A stretch of DNA of 50,248 nucleotides from NCBI GenBank assembly GCA_944380875.1, contig CALWJA010000039.1, forward strand, positions 1-50,248. The letters run 5' to 3'. Each line of letters opens with the position of its first letter. Position 1 is the stretch's first letter. The notes under the pieces are model-generated. The model was given only the letters and a program-made list of their open reading frames with translations. It did no database searches and had not been told where the DNA came from. A program made the translations under genes and the position numbers. Positions 24,317-33,299 of the stretch are shown piece after piece. Source of the DNA: an uncultured Clostridia bacterium (GTDB taxonomy: Bacteria > Bacillota > Clostridia > Oscillospirales > Acutalibacteraceae).

Positions 24317-25114
24317 ATGTCCGTTTTCCCCCATATCTCTGCCGATACAAAAATTGCCGCTGTGACCGGTTCCCGCCGGGGCATCGGCTTTGCCATTGCC
24401 CGGGAACTGGGCCGCGCCGGATACGCCGTTCTGCTTTCCGGAACCCGCTCCCGGGATGAATCTCTAGAGGTTCTGGAGTCTTTGCAAAAAGAAGGGATAC
24501 TCTGCGAATATATCCCCTGCGACATCTCCCGGGAAGAAGATCGATGCCGCTTCTTCCAAATGGTTTCCTCCTGCGGAAGACTGGATGTTTTAGTCAATAA
24601 CGCGGGGACCGCGCCGAAGCAAAGGCTGGATCTGCTGGAAACCACGGAAGAAAGCTACGATTTTCTCATGGATACGAATTTGAAGGGGACTTTTTTCATG
24701 TGCCAAAAAGGTGCAAAACAGATGCTGGAATTCCAAAAAAAGCAGCTGCCCGGCTATGCACCCCGGATCGTGAATATTGCTTCGATTTCTTCTTATACTT
24801 CTTCCGTAAACCGGGGAGAATACTGCATTTCCAAGGCAGGCATCTCCATGGTGACAAAGCTCTTTGCAGACCGTCTTTCGGAATACGGAATCCCTGTATT
24901 TGAAGTCCGCCCCGGCATTATTCTTACGGATATGACGGCAGGGGTGCGGGATAAATACGAAAAGCTCATAGCGGAAGGAGTTACGCCTATCCGCCGGTTT
25001 GGGCGGCCGGAAGATGTTGCCGACTGCGTTATGGCTGCCGTAAGCGGAAGGCTGGATTTTGCTACCGGGCAAGTGCTCAACGCGGACGGAGGCTTCCATA
25101 TCCGCCGGCTTTGA
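24317..25114 (+). CDS. SDR-family oxidoreductase (3-ketoacyl-ACP-reductase-like)
   Basis: The 265-residue short-chain dehydrogenase uses NAD(P)H. The TGSRRGIGFAIA nucleotide motif, VNNAG, the catalytic Ser region NIASISSYTSS and the YCISK motif (Tyr and Lys) are all present. The stretch RGEYCISKAGISM then FEVRPGIILTDMT resembles SDRs often labelled 3-ketoacyl-ACP reductase but found in carbohydrate clusters. The ATG at 24317 has AAAGGAG; 96 bp separate it from the reductase upstream and 50 bp from the flavoprotein downstream. In this operon a keto-sugar or sugar-acid substrate is more likely than an acyl-ACP. Confidence 0.9.
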   Translation: MSVFPHISADTKIAAVTGSRRGIGFAIARELGRAGYAVLLSGTRSRDESLEVLESLQKEGILCEYIPCDISREEDRCRFFQMVSSCGRLDVLVNNAGTAPKQRLDLLETTEESYDFLMDTNLKGTFFMCQKGAKQMLEFQKKQLPGYAPRIVNIASISSYTSSVNRGEYCISKAGISMVTKLFADRLSEYGIPVFEVRPGIILTDMTAGVRDKYEKLIAEGVTPIRRFGRPEDVADCVMAAVSGRLDFATGQVLNADGGFHIRRL

Positions 25115-25164
25115 GCCCTCCCCCATACGAAGCTCTATTTCTTGCGCAATAAGGAGGTATTTTC

Positions 25165-27153
25165 ATGCTGCAGGAAACGGTTACTGTAAACGGAATTCCC
25201 ATTCCCGTCACTGCCGTAGATACCGCTGTTATCGGCAGCGGATGCGCCGGCTGGAACGCAGCCGATTGGCTCTATGATCTTGGCCGCAGAGATTGTATAC
25301 TGGTTACCGAAGGGGTATCCATGGGGACAAGCCGCAACACAGGAAGCGATAAACAGACCTATTATAAGCTCACCCTTTCCGGCGGGGCGGGGGATTCTGT
25401 TATGGAAATGGCCAACGACCTTTTTTCCGGCGGCGGCGTAAACGGAGATACCGCCCTGGCGGAAGCCGCCGGTTCCGTGCGTTCTTTCATTAAGCTTGCC
25501 AATCTGGGCGTTCCCTTCCCAACGGATGTTTTCGGCAGCTTTGTGGGATACCGAACCGACCACGATCCCCGGCAGCGCGCCACCAGCGCCGGCCCTCTTA
25601 CCAGCCGGTATATGACGGAAGCGCTGGAAGATTCTGTTCGCCGGAAAGGCATACCCATTTGGGATAACACCATGGTGTTTCGCTTGCTGGTTTCCGAAGG
25701 CCAGGTGGAAGGGGCTCTTTGCCTCTCCACTTCCCCCGCCGCTCTTTCTTCCCCTTCCCACGGATTGGGAATTCTGCGGGCTAAACACATCATTCTGGCA
25801 ACAGGAGGCCCGGCGGGCTGTTATCTGCATTCCGTGTATCCGGAAAGCCAAACGGGTATGAGCGGCATGGCATTGGAGGCAGGTGCCGCCGGCTGCAATC
25901 TCAATCAGTGGCAATATGGACTGGCATCCGTAAAATTCCGCTGGAATGTTTCCGGCACCTATCAGCAGGTGCTTCCCCGCTATATTGCCGTAACGCCCGA
26001 GGGGAGGGAACGGGAATTCCTCCCGGAATATTTCGCATCCCCCGAGGAAGCCCTTTTGATGGAATTCCGCAAAGGATACGAATGGCCCTTCGATACGGAA
26101 AAGCTCAAAGGCTCTTCCCGGATAGACTGCATTGTCCAGCACGAAACCGCCAAAGGGAACCGGGTGTTTATGGATTTCCGCCGAAACCCATCCGGTCTGG
26201 AAGATGGGATCTCCGCTCTGGATCAGGAGGTTTCCTCCTATCTCCAAAATTCCGGCGCCTTGCAGGATACTCCCTTTAAAAGGCTGCTGCACATGAATCC
26301 GCAGGCTGTGGAGCTCTATAAAAGCCACTCTATCGATCTGGAAAAAGAGCCTCTGGAAATACGAGTCTGCGCCCAGCATCATAACGGAGGCCTGGCGGTG
26401 GATTCCAACTGGCAGACCACCATCAAGGGGCTTTATGCCGCCGGGGAAGCGGCGGGCACCTTCGGTTCCCGCAGACCGGGAGGAAGCGCCCTCAACTCCA
26501 CCCAGGTGGGATCCCTGCGAGCCGCAGAACATATCGCCTGCACCACATGCCCTGAGACAGATATTCCGGAAGCGTTCCTTTCTGCCGCCGCCGCAGAGGC
26601 TGCCGCTTTCCTCCAAAATATAGAAGCTGCTCTTTCTAAAAAAGAGGGTGGCAATCCGCCTTTGCAGCAGCGGCATCAGGCGGCAGAAGCCATGAGCCTG
26701 TTTGCCGGCATGCTGCGTTGCCCAAAGAAAATGAAAAAACTGGATGAAATGCTGCAGAAACAGCTTCACTCTTTCTTTGTCTCCGCCTGTGTTCATAACC
26801 CGCAGGAAATTCCCTTCCTGCTCAAAAACCGGGATCTTTTTATCACCATGCGGGCTGTCCTATCCGCTATGATGCAGGCCGCCGAAACGCTCCAAACCCA
26901 GGGAAGCGGGCTGGTAACGGCAGAAAACGGGGAGAGCATCCATCCTTTATTGCCTGAGTTTTCCTATTTGCCGCCCCTTCCCCAAAGGGAAAACCGTCTT
27001 TTGCTGACAAAGCTAAGGAACGGGAGCTTTTCTTCTCAATTTTCTCCTGTGCGGCCTATTCCGGAACCGGAAAGCTGGTTTGAAACGGTTTGGGCCCAAT
27101 ATCGGGAACGGAGAAAATTCCTGGGGCAATCTGGCGCAACGAAAGAAAAATAA
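25165..27153 (+). CDS. Fumarate reductase/succinate dehydrogenase-like FAD flavoprotein
   Basis: The 662-residue protein belongs to the FAD-binding superfamily of fumarate reductase, succinate dehydrogenase and L-aspartate oxidase flavoproteins. The dinucleotide motif is VIGSGCAGWNAA (about 22-33), followed by SRNTGSDKQTYYK. The capping and FAD-closing parts include HIILATGGPAGCY, CAQHHNGGLAVD and GLYAAGEAAGTFGSRRPGG. There is no signal peptide or twin-arginine motif, so it is cytosolic. No heme or Fe-S partner subunit is encoded nearby. AAGGAGG lies before the ATG. Its place between an SDR and KDG kinase suggests oxidation or reduction of a sugar-acid intermediate; no known pathway has this set. 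Confidence 0.85.
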   Translation: MLQETVTVNGIPIPVTAVDTAVIGSGCAGWNAADWLYDLGRRDCILVTEGVSMGTSRNTGSDKQTYYKLTLSGGAGDSVMEMANDLFSGGGVNGDTALAEAAGSVRSFIKLANLGVPFPTDVFGSFVGYRTDHDPRQRATSAGPLTSRYMTEALEDSVRRKGIPIWDNTMVFRLLVSEGQVEGALCLSTSPAALSSPSHGLGILRAKHIILATGGPAGCYLHSVYPESQTGMSGMALEAGAAGCNLNQWQYGLASVKFRWNVSGTYQQVLPRYIAVTPEGREREFLPEYFASPEEALLMEFRKGYEWPFDTEKLKGSSRIDCIVQHETAKGNRVFMDFRRNPSGLEDGISALDQEVSSYLQNSGALQDTPFKRLLHMNPQAVELYKSHSIDLEKEPLEIRVCAQHHNGGLAVDSNWQTTIKGLYAAGEAAGTFGSRRPGGSALNSTQVGSLRAAEHIACTTCPETDIPEAFLSAAAAEAAAFLQNIEAALSKKEGGNPPLQQRHQAAEAMSLFAGMLRCPKKMKKLDEMLQKQLHSFFVSACVHNPQEIPFLLKNRDLFITMRAVLSAMMQAAETLQTQGSGLVTAENGESIHPLLPEFSYLPPLPQRENRLLLTKLRNGSFSSQFSPVRPIPEPESWFETVWAQYRERRKFLGQSGATKEK

Positions 27154-27239
27154 AAACGCGGCCCATAGCAGCGGCCAGTAAAAGCTGGCTGCTAAATAAC
27201 AGGCCATTTCGTTTTCATCCTCTAATAAGGAGTGTTTCT

Positions 27240-28193
27240 ATGAAAAAAATTATGTTGGTGGGCGAACCCATGGGCCTTTTCATTGCCCGGGAAGAAGGCC
27301 CTTTAGAAAAGGTTTCCTCTTTTATAAGCGCGGTTGCCGGAGCTGAGCTCAATGTGGCAATCGGCCTTGCCAGGTTGGAAAATCCCGTTGGGTATATGAC
27401 GAAGCTGGGAGAAGATCCCTTTGGCAGGAAGATTCTCAGCGCTCTGGAAGAAAACGGCATTTCTTCCCAGCTGGTCTCCTTTACCGAAGATCACCCCACC
27501 GGCTTTATGCTCAAGGGAAAAGTAGCAAAAGGAGATCCGCCGATCTTTTATTTCCGCAAAAATTCCGCCGCTTCCCATATATCCACAGAGGATATCGACT
27601 CCCTTCCTTTTGCCGAATACGGAATCCTGCATATGACGGGCATCTTCCCCGCCCTCTCTCCCTCCACCAGGGAAGCCGCCTTTTATCTTATGGAAAAAGC
27701 GCGGAAAGAAGGCCTCCTCATATCCTTTGACCCCAATCTGCGCCCCCAGCTCTGGCCGGATACAAAAACCATGGTGGAAACACTCAACCGGCTGGCAGCT
27801 ATGGCGGATTACGTCCTGCCCGGAGAGGGGGAAGGGGAAATCCTGATAGGAAGCCGCGAACCCCAAAAAATCGCAGAACAATATCTGCAATGGGGCGCTA
27901 AAGCCGTAATTGTAAAAACCGGCAAACGGGGTGCCTATGCCGCAAACAGAACGGAATCCTTCCAGTGCCCCACCTATCAGGAGGATGCGTTCGTAGATAC
28001 CGTAGGAGCCGGGGACGGTTTTGCCGCCGGTATTCTCAGTGCTCTGAACGAAGGCCTTTCCCTTCGGGAAGCCGTTCTGCGGGCAAACGCTATCGGCACC
28101 ATACAGATACAGAGTGTGGGCGATAACGACGGCCTTCCCACCAGAGAAGAACTAAAAACCTTTATGCAAACCCATGCTTTTAAGCAAATATAG
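27240..28193 (+). CDS. kdgK: 2-keto-3-deoxygluconate kinase (PfkB family)
   Basis: The 317-residue PfkB-type sugar kinase would phosphorylate KDG with ATP to KDPG. The N-terminal sheet and GAELNVAIGLARL substrate motif, the SFDPNLRPQLW stretch typical of KdgK, and the catalytic ATP motif DTVGAGDGFAAGI (Asp base) are visible. The ATG at 27240 has AAGGAG; a longer in-frame ORF to 27090 overlaps the flavoprotein gene and has no ribosome site. It is followed 52 bp later by the KDPG aldolase, which supports the assignment. Other PfkB sugar kinases remain possible. Confidence 0.88.
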   Translation: MKKIMLVGEPMGLFIAREEGPLEKVSSFISAVAGAELNVAIGLARLENPVGYMTKLGEDPFGRKILSALEENGISSQLVSFTEDHPTGFMLKGKVAKGDPPIFYFRKNSAASHISTEDIDSLPFAEYGILHMTGIFPALSPSTREAAFYLMEKARKEGLLISFDPNLRPQLWPDTKTMVETLNRLAAMADYVLPGEGEGEILIGSREPQKIAEQYLQWGAKAVIVKTGKRGAYAANRTESFQCPTYQEDAFVDTVGAGDGFAAGILSALNEGLSLREAVLRANAIGTIQIQSVGDNDGLPTREELKTFMQTHAFKQI

Positions 28194-28245
28194 ACCGAAT
28201 GCTGTTTGCAGGAAATAAAAAATTTCCAGAAAGGATATGCAATAT

Positions 28246-28878
28246 ATGAATATACAATCTGTATACGATCAGCTCCATACAACCAGGATTATCCCCGTCC
28301 TGAAAATAGAGGATGCGGAAAAAGCTGTGCCGCTGGCAAAAGCCCTTCGGGATGGCGGGCTTCCTGCCGCGGAAGTCACATTCCGGACGGAAGCCGCTGA
28401 AGAATCCATTCGCCGTATTGCCCGGGAGCTGCCGGATGTATGCGTGTGCGCCGGAACGGTGCTCACCCCCGAGCAGGCGGAAAGAGCCGTGAACGCAGGA
28501 GCCCGGGCTGTCATCAGCCCCGGAACCAACCTGGAAACCGTGGACTGGTGCCTGGCCCATGAGGTTCCCGTAATTCCCGGCTGCGCTACCCCCTCTGAAA
28601 TAGAAGCCTGTATGCGCAAAGGGCTTTCCCTTTTAAAGCTTTTCCCTGCTGAAGTGGTGGGCGGAACCGCCATGCTGAAGGCTCTTTCCGGCCCTTACGC
28701 TTCTGTCCGGTTTATGCCTACCGGCGGAATTAAACCCGGTAATGTGAAAGAATATTTGGCTCTTTCCAATGTCTGGTGCTGTGGAGGAACATGGCTGGCG
28801 CCGGATTCCGCTCTGCAGGCCGGGGACTATGCAGCCATTCGCGCCTTGGCAAAAGAGGCCGCGGAGCTTTGCCGGTAA
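28246..28878 (+). CDS. eda: KDPG aldolase (2-keto-3-deoxy-6-phosphogluconate aldolase)
   Basis: The 210-residue class I aldolase cleaves KDPG to pyruvate and glyceraldehyde 3-phosphate; 4-hydroxy-2-oxoglutarate is a common second substrate. The catalytic residues are visible: Glu and Arg in AAEVTFRTEAA, GAGTVL-type CAGTVLTPEQ, PGCATPSE, the Schiff-base Lys in LLKLFPAEVVGG, and the phosphate-site FMPTGGI. The start at 28246 is chosen because AAAGGA is 10 bp upstream; the ATG at 28237 is too close to it. It is the last gene of the operon and a strong terminator follows. Confidence 0.93.
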   Translation: MNIQSVYDQLHTTRIIPVLKIEDAEKAVPLAKALRDGGLPAAEVTFRTEAAEESIRRIARELPDVCVCAGTVLTPEQAERAVNAGARAVISPGTNLETVDWCLAHEVPVIPGCATPSEIEACMRKGLSLLKLFPAEVVGGTAMLKALSGPYASVRFMPTGGIKPGNVKEYLALSNVWCCGGTWLAPDSALQAGDYAAIRALAKEAAELCR

Positions 28879-28929
28879 TACCGGTGCCATGGGTATTTTA
28901 GCAACAAGAAAACTTTCCCTTACAACCGC

Positions 28930-28963
28930 AAAAAGCGCTTCCTACAGACAGGAAGCGCTTTTT
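28930..28963. terminator. Bidirectional terminator after eda
   Basis: A perfect 14-bp stem, AAAAAGCGCTTCCT with AGGAAGCGCTTTTT, and a 6-nt loop. It lies between eda and the convergent aldo/keto reductase gene. Confidence 0.92.
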
Positions 28964-29013
28964 TTGCAGGAAAATTTTCTTCTCCATCACCCGATTCCCC
29001 ACCGGGAATCCTC

Positions 29014-30015
29014 TTATTCCCCATATCCGCAGATTGCGTCGATCGCTTCCAATTCCTCTTCCGTAAACTGGGTATGGCCTACGATCTTTACATTTTCCTC
29101 AATCTGCGAGGGACGGCTGGCTCCGATCAGCACACTGGTAACTTCTCCATCCCGCAAAATCCAGGAAAGAGCCATCTGGGCCAGGGACTGCCCCCGGGCG
29201 GAAGCTATATCGTTCAGCTTGCGGATCTTTTCCAGCTTTTCGTCGGTAATATCCTTTTCTTTGAGGAAGCGGCCGTCCGTCATAACGCGGCTGTCCTTGG
29301 GGATGCCACCCAGATATTTATTTGTAAGCAGCCCCTGCGCCAAAGGACAAAACGCAATCAATCCTACGCCGTTTTCCGCCGCCCAGTGCTTGAGCCCGTC
29401 TCTTTCAATATCTCTCTCAAAAAGCGAATAGTTCCGCTGGTTGATGATGAAAGGCGTTTTCAGTTCCCGGAGGATACGGACAGCCTCCTGGGTCTGGGCC
29501 TTGTTATAATTGGAAATTCCCACATAGAGAGCTTTCCCGCTTCTGACGATAGCATCCAGCGCCAGCATGGTTTCTTCCAAAGGCGTTTCCGGATCGGGGC
29601 GATGATGATAAAAAATATCCACATATTCAAGCCCCAAACTTTTGAGGCTTTGATCCAAGCTGGAAATGAGATATTTTCGGGAACCTCCGTCCCCATAAGG
29701 GCCTTCCCAATGGTCATACCCCGCCTTTGTAGAAATGACAAGCTGGTTGCGGTAAGGTTTCAGCTCCGTAGCAAGGATACGGCCAAAATTTTCTTCGGCG
29801 CTTCCGTTTACCGGGCCGTAGTTATTGGCCAGATCAAAATGTGTGATACCGTTGTCGAAGGCAGCACGGCACATGGCCTTCATATTTTCAAAATTTCCCG
29901 TACTGCCGAAATTATGCCAAAGCCCCAGAGAAACCGCCGGAAGTTTCAGTCCGCTGTTTCCGCAGCGGGCATACGTCATTTTCTCATATCGTTTTTCATC
30001 TGCTGTATAAACCAT
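29014..30015 (-). CDS. Aldo/keto reductase, L-glyceraldehyde 3-phosphate reductase (YghZ)-like
   Basis: The 333-residue AKR is a (beta/alpha)8 NADPH-dependent carbonyl reductase. FDLANNYGPVNGSAEENFGRIL holds the catalytic Asp and Tyr; in two parts, FDLANNYGP and NGSAEENFGR. ISTKAGYDHWEGPYGDGGS has the Lys, and YHHRPDPETP the His. The insertion WEGPYGDGGSRKYL and the start VYTADEKRYEKMTYARCG are like YghZ/GPR enzymes that detoxify L-glyceraldehyde 3-phosphate and methylglyoxal. The start at 30015 has AAAGG 9 bp upstream. It is a single gene between two terminators, next to the KDPG aldolase that makes glyceraldehyde 3-phosphate. Confidence 0.88.
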   Translation of the reverse strand: MVYTADEKRYEKMTYARCGNSGLKLPAVSLGLWHNFGSTGNFENMKAMCRAAFDNGITHFDLANNYGPVNGSAEENFGRILATELKPYRNQLVISTKAGYDHWEGPYGDGGSRKYLISSLDQSLKSLGLEYVDIFYHHRPDPETPLEETMLALDAIVRSGKALYVGISNYNKAQTQEAVRILRELKTPFIINQRNYSLFERDIERDGLKHWAAENGVGLIAFCPLAQGLLTNKYLGGIPKDSRVMTDGRFLKEKDITDEKLEKIRKLNDIASARGQSLAQMALSWILRDGEVTSVLIGASRPSQIEENVKIVGHTQFTEEELEAIDAICGYGE

Positions 30016-30129
30016 ATACATCCGCCTTTCCGTCTCAAACGCAAACATCTTTTTGCGTTCGCAATTCTTTCCCTTAGTATGCATAGTTCTCGCCCAATCG
30101 TCAAGAGAAAGAATAGACTATACCAAAAG

Positions 30130-30174
30130 AAACGGCAAGGAAGATCGGTTTTTCTTCCGGATCCCTTGCCGTTT
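30130..30174 (-). terminator. Terminator between the two aldo/keto reductase genes
   Basis: AAACGGCAAGG (30130-30140) pairs with CCTTGCCGTTT (30164-30174). T-rich sequence follows on both strands. It separates the two minus-strand reductase genes into different transcripts. Confidence 0.8.
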
Positions 30175-30183
30175 TTCCTGCTT

Positions 30184-31158
30184 TTATCCGATTTTGCGGT
30201 AGAAAGGATGATAATCCAGAATCTCCTCTATTTCATCCAGAATCTCCTGGGGAAGCGTAAGGCCGCTGGCCATCAGATTGCTTTCAACCTGAGAAGGCTT
30301 GCTGGCGCCCGTAATTACACTGCTGATCTGTTTCTTGCGCAGAATCCATGCAAGAGCTAATACGGACATCTTTACATTGCATTTCTCTGCTACCTTAATG
30401 AGCTTTTCTACCTTATCCAGGTTTTCTTCCGTAAGCAGTTTGTTGATCTGCTTATCCGCCTGATGGGTAGCCCGGGAGCCTTCCGGAATGGGCTGGCCTT
30501 TTCTGTATTTACCCGTCAGAAGTCCCTGGGAAAGAGGAGAGAACGGAACGATACCAATGCCGTTTTCTTCGCAGATGCCCATAATTTCATCCTCAATATA
30601 CCGATCCATCATATTGTATTGAGGCTGAATGACAGACATGGGGCGAAGTCCTTTTTCCCGAATAATCCCCAAAGCTTCCGTGATCTGCACAGGGCTCCAC
30701 TCGCTGACGCCGTAATACAGGATCTTTCCCTGCTGCACCAGATCGCTCAGCGCCTGAAGGGTTTCCTCCAAAGGCGTATCGGGATCATACCGATGGCAGA
30801 AATAGAGATCGAGATAATCTGTCTGCATATTTTTAAGGGAACGGTCTATCTGCTCAAAAATATGTTTTCTGGAAAGCCCTCTGTCGTTTACGCCGGGCCC
30901 CACTGGGAAGAACACTTTGCTGGAAATCACATAAGAGCTTCTTCTGTAATCTTTCAAAGCTTCCCCGAAAAACTTTTCGGAGCCGCCGCCGTTGTAGCCG
31001 TCGGCGCAGTCAAAGAAATTGACGCCCCCTTCATAGGCAAGCTTCAGGCATTCCTTTGCGGTATCCACTGCCGCACGGTCGCTCAAATCGGTAAGCCAGC
31101 TTCCCAAAGCCACTTCGCTTACCTTCAATCCCCATTTACCTAGTTTACGATATTGCAT
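30184..31158 (-). CDS. Aldo/keto reductase, voltage-gated potassium channel beta-subunit-like
   Basis: The 324-residue AKR has the catalytic tetrad regions FFDCADGYNGG (Asp, Tyr), ISSKVFFPVG (Lys) and LYFCHRYDPDTP (His), plus the NADP site SVITGASKPSQVE. The start MQYRKLGKWGLKVSEVALGS and the overall layout resemble the AKR6/KvBeta-like group. AGAGGGG lies before the ATG at 31158. It is divergent from an AraC regulator about 300 bp away, which probably controls it. The substrate is unknown; it is only distantly similar to the neighbouring reductase. Confidence 0.88.
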   Translation of the reverse strand: MQYRKLGKWGLKVSEVALGSWLTDLSDRAAVDTAKECLKLAYEGGVNFFDCADGYNGGGSEKFFGEALKDYRRSSYVISSKVFFPVGPGVNDRGLSRKHIFEQIDRSLKNMQTDYLDLYFCHRYDPDTPLEETLQALSDLVQQGKILYYGVSEWSPVQITEALGIIREKGLRPMSVIQPQYNMMDRYIEDEIMGICEENGIGIVPFSPLSQGLLTGKYRKGQPIPEGSRATHQADKQINKLLTEENLDKVEKLIKVAEKCNVKMSVLALAWILRKKQISSVITGASKPSQVESNLMASGLTLPQEILDEIEEILDYHPFYRKIG

Positions 31159-31462
31159 GGTACCCCTCTTTTCTATCTGTTTATGGCTTTTCAAAAGAAA
31201 AACCTTTCTGATATGATTACTGCTATTATTATACAGCATATACTTTCATGCACCATGTGCGGCAGCATTCAAATTTTGTATTTCAGCGACTTTTAACCCT
31301 TGCGAGTTTTCTTTTGATATGATAGGATACTAGCAGCTATGCTCCCCTGATTTTAGAAAAATTCTGGCTGGCGTTCCCATATGGTTTTTTGAAAGTTTGG
31401 CAGAGTGTCGTTTGCTCCAATGCAAAACAGCGTGTTTTCAATACTGGAAAGGGTGGGTTCTG
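31159..31462. promoter_or_regulatory. Divergent regulatory region, aldo/keto reductase and AraC gene
   Basis: For the minus-strand reductase a perfect TATAAT lies at 31228-31233 with no -35 match at 16-18 bp, as expected for an activator-dependent promoter. A small GCACCATGTGC dyad at 31249-31259 lies just upstream and could be part of an operator. No gene is seen here. Confidence 0.4.
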
Positions 31463-32383
31463 TTGTATCTCTGTTACGAGGCAAATTTGTTGCCCAAGAT
31501 TTTCTGTATGAATCAAAACCGGGCAGAAGAAGGCTGGCTTCTTCCTCCCAGGATCAGCTCGGAATACATATTTTTCCTAATCCGCCGGGGCCACATGTAT
31601 TTGGAAGAAAACGGCTGCCGGGCGCAGCTCGCCGCCGGCGATATGATGGTCATTTTCCCCGGCAGCACCTATCAAAGTTATCGCCCCAGCGCATGCGAAT
31701 ACTATTATATTCATGTGGAATCTTCCGCTTTTGAGACTTTCGACTGCGCAGAAGTAGGATCCATCCAAAAGATTATTTTGGAAAATAAGCAGCTTTTCTA
31801 CCGCTGTGACCCTTTTAACAGCGAATTGTATGAAAAATCAAAGCTCTTTTTCCCGAAGGATCTGCATATAGGCGATTCGTCTCTCTTTCATCAGATCGAC
31901 CGGTATATGCAGGAAGCCATCGATGCGGGGAAAACCCGGGAGCAACATTATAAGCTTATTTGCTCCTGCAAATTTTTAGAGATTCTTTCCGCAATATCCC
32001 TTTATTTTTCTGCGGAAACCTTTCACGATCCGGAAAGCCGGGCTTTGATTCATGGTTCCAAATACACCAGAAAAATTATGGATTTCCTGTTGGAAGCCTA
32101 CCCGCAAAAGATTACGGGAGACCGAATCTCTCGGGAGCTGGGAATGAATTTTGATTATCTGAACCGGAGCTTTAAAAAGCAGACTGGCGTTACCATTTTC
32201 GCCTATTTAAACCAGATCCGCATCCAAAAGGCCAAGGAACTTCTCATAAACGGTAATCTGCGCCTCTATGAGATCGCGGAAGCCTGCGGTTTCTGCGATG
32301 AATACCATTTCAGCAAAGCCTTTAAAAAAGAAACGGGATCTCCTCCCAGCCGTTACCTGCGGCAGAGCACAGATGAACAATAG
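31463..32383 (+). CDS. AraC-family transcriptional regulator
   Basis: About 306 residues from a TTG start (31463) with AAAGGG 9 bp upstream; the start is uncertain because the frame is open upstream to 31397. The N-terminal half is a cupin-like sensor (YIFFLIRRGHMYLEENG, LAAGDMMVIFPGS). The C-terminal AraC domain has two helix-turn-helix units (DRISRELGMNFDYLNRSFKK and YEIAEACGFCDEYHFSKAFK). It is divergent from the KvBeta-like aldo/keto reductase and closed by a strong terminator, so control of that reductase is the simplest guess. The ligand is unknown. Confidence 0.88.
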   Translation: MYLCYEANLLPKIFCMNQNRAEEGWLLPPRISSEYIFFLIRRGHMYLEENGCRAQLAAGDMMVIFPGSTYQSYRPSACEYYYIHVESSAFETFDCAEVGSIQKIILENKQLFYRCDPFNSELYEKSKLFFPKDLHIGDSSLFHQIDRYMQEAIDAGKTREQHYKLICSCKFLEILSAISLYFSAETFHDPESRALIHGSKYTRKIMDFLLEAYPQKITGDRISRELGMNFDYLNRSFKKQTGVTIFAYLNQIRIQKAKELLINGNLRLYEIAEACGFCDEYHFSKAFKKETGSPPSRYLRQSTDEQ

Positions 32384-32443
32384 ACTTAAACGCCTTCCTG
32401 CAAATTCTTCTGCGGGGAGGCCTCCTCATTTTCCACATATCTA

Positions 32444-32489
32444 TAACAAAAGGACCGGGGCGGCCTGCGCCGCCCCGGTCCTTTTGTTA
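32444..32489. terminator. Bidirectional terminator between the AraC gene and trpA
   Basis: A perfect 20-bp GC-rich stem, TAACAAAAGGACCGGGGCGG with its complement, and a 6-nt loop; A and T runs at the ends serve both convergent genes. Confidence 0.95.
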
Positions 32490-32519
32490 CCCTCAAATAC
32501 AAAACAATAGAGCCATATT

Positions 32520-33299
32520 TTACTGCCCAGCTTTTTTCAGAGTTTCCTTTAGAGCCCCAATATACTCCGCAAGAGAGGCATCCGCCTCCCGGCCATACTT
32601 GGCGATTCTTTCCACAACAGGAACATCCACAATAACTCCATCTCCGCAGGCAGCCATTTCCTGTATGTTTTCCAAAGCATTTCCGGCATTCAGGACAACC
32701 GGCAGGGAGGAAACCCCTCGGATACTTTTGGTTACAGCGGCAGCCTGGGAAAGGATACCGTTATCCGTGCTTCCAGATTCGGAGAAAGCCGCGCAGCAAA
32801 GGAACCCTTTCCCCTTCCGGGCGATCATGGGGATCCGGTTTCCGGACTCCCCGGAAACCTGCGAAATATATTCCATACCGTATTTTTCGCATACGGGTGC
32901 AAACTCTTCCATTTCTTCATAAGGAATGTCATGCAGCATGATGCCGTCCGCCCCACTGGCGGCCGCAGTGGAAAAGAAGCGTTCGATACCATAAGAAAAA
33001 ACTACATTGGCATACGCCGCAAATACCAGCGGGATTTCCACCTTATCCCGTACTCTTTTCACCATTTCAAAAATCCGGTCCGTGGTGGCGCCTCCCCGCA
33101 AAGCGCGAAGATTCGCCTCCTGGATGACCTTTCCTTCCGCCGTAGGATCCGAAAAAGGGATTCCCAATTCTATAAGGTCGGCGCCGGAACGGGCAGCCGT
33201 TTCTATAAAGCGTTCCGTGGATTCCAAATCCGGATCTCCGCAGGTAAGAAAAACTATTAAGGTTTTCCCATGGGCAAAAGCGTTTTGAATACGGTTCAT
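32520..33299 (-). CDS. trpA: Tryptophan synthase alpha subunit
   Basis: TrpA cleaves indole-3-glycerol phosphate to indole and glyceraldehyde 3-phosphate and passes indole to TrpB. The 259 residues show the catalytic Glu in [11 protein letters not shown] and the catalytic Asp in the same stretch, followed by [24 protein letters not shown] and VVLNAGNA. The ATG overlaps the trpB stop by 4 bp (ATGA at 33296-33299), which indicates translational coupling. It is the last gene of a two-gene T-box operon, ending at the bidirectional terminator. No trpE, D, C or F is nearby. Confidence 0.96.
   Translation of the reverse strand: MNRIQNAFAHGKTLIVFLTCGDPDLESTERFIETAARSGADLIELGIPFSDPTAEGKVIQEANLRALRGGATTDRIFEMVKRVRDKVEIPLVFAAYANVVFSYGIERFFSTAAASGADGIMLHDIPYEEMEEFAPVCEKYGMEYISQVSGESGNRIPMIARKGKGFLCCAAFSESGSTDNGILSQAAAVTKSIRGVSSLPVVLNAGNALENIQEMAACGDGVIVDVPVVERIAKYGREADASLAEYIGALKETLKKAGQ

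Noticed and set aside
25135-26796. 553-codon ORF antisense to the flavoprotein gene
   Set aside because: It is the mirror of a clear FAD-protein gene with biased codons; the translation has no recognisable motif and no ribosome site.
29074-30360. 428-codon plus-strand ORF across two aldo/keto reductase genes
   Set aside because: It runs antisense through one clear gene and into the next and through a terminator; a shadow frame.
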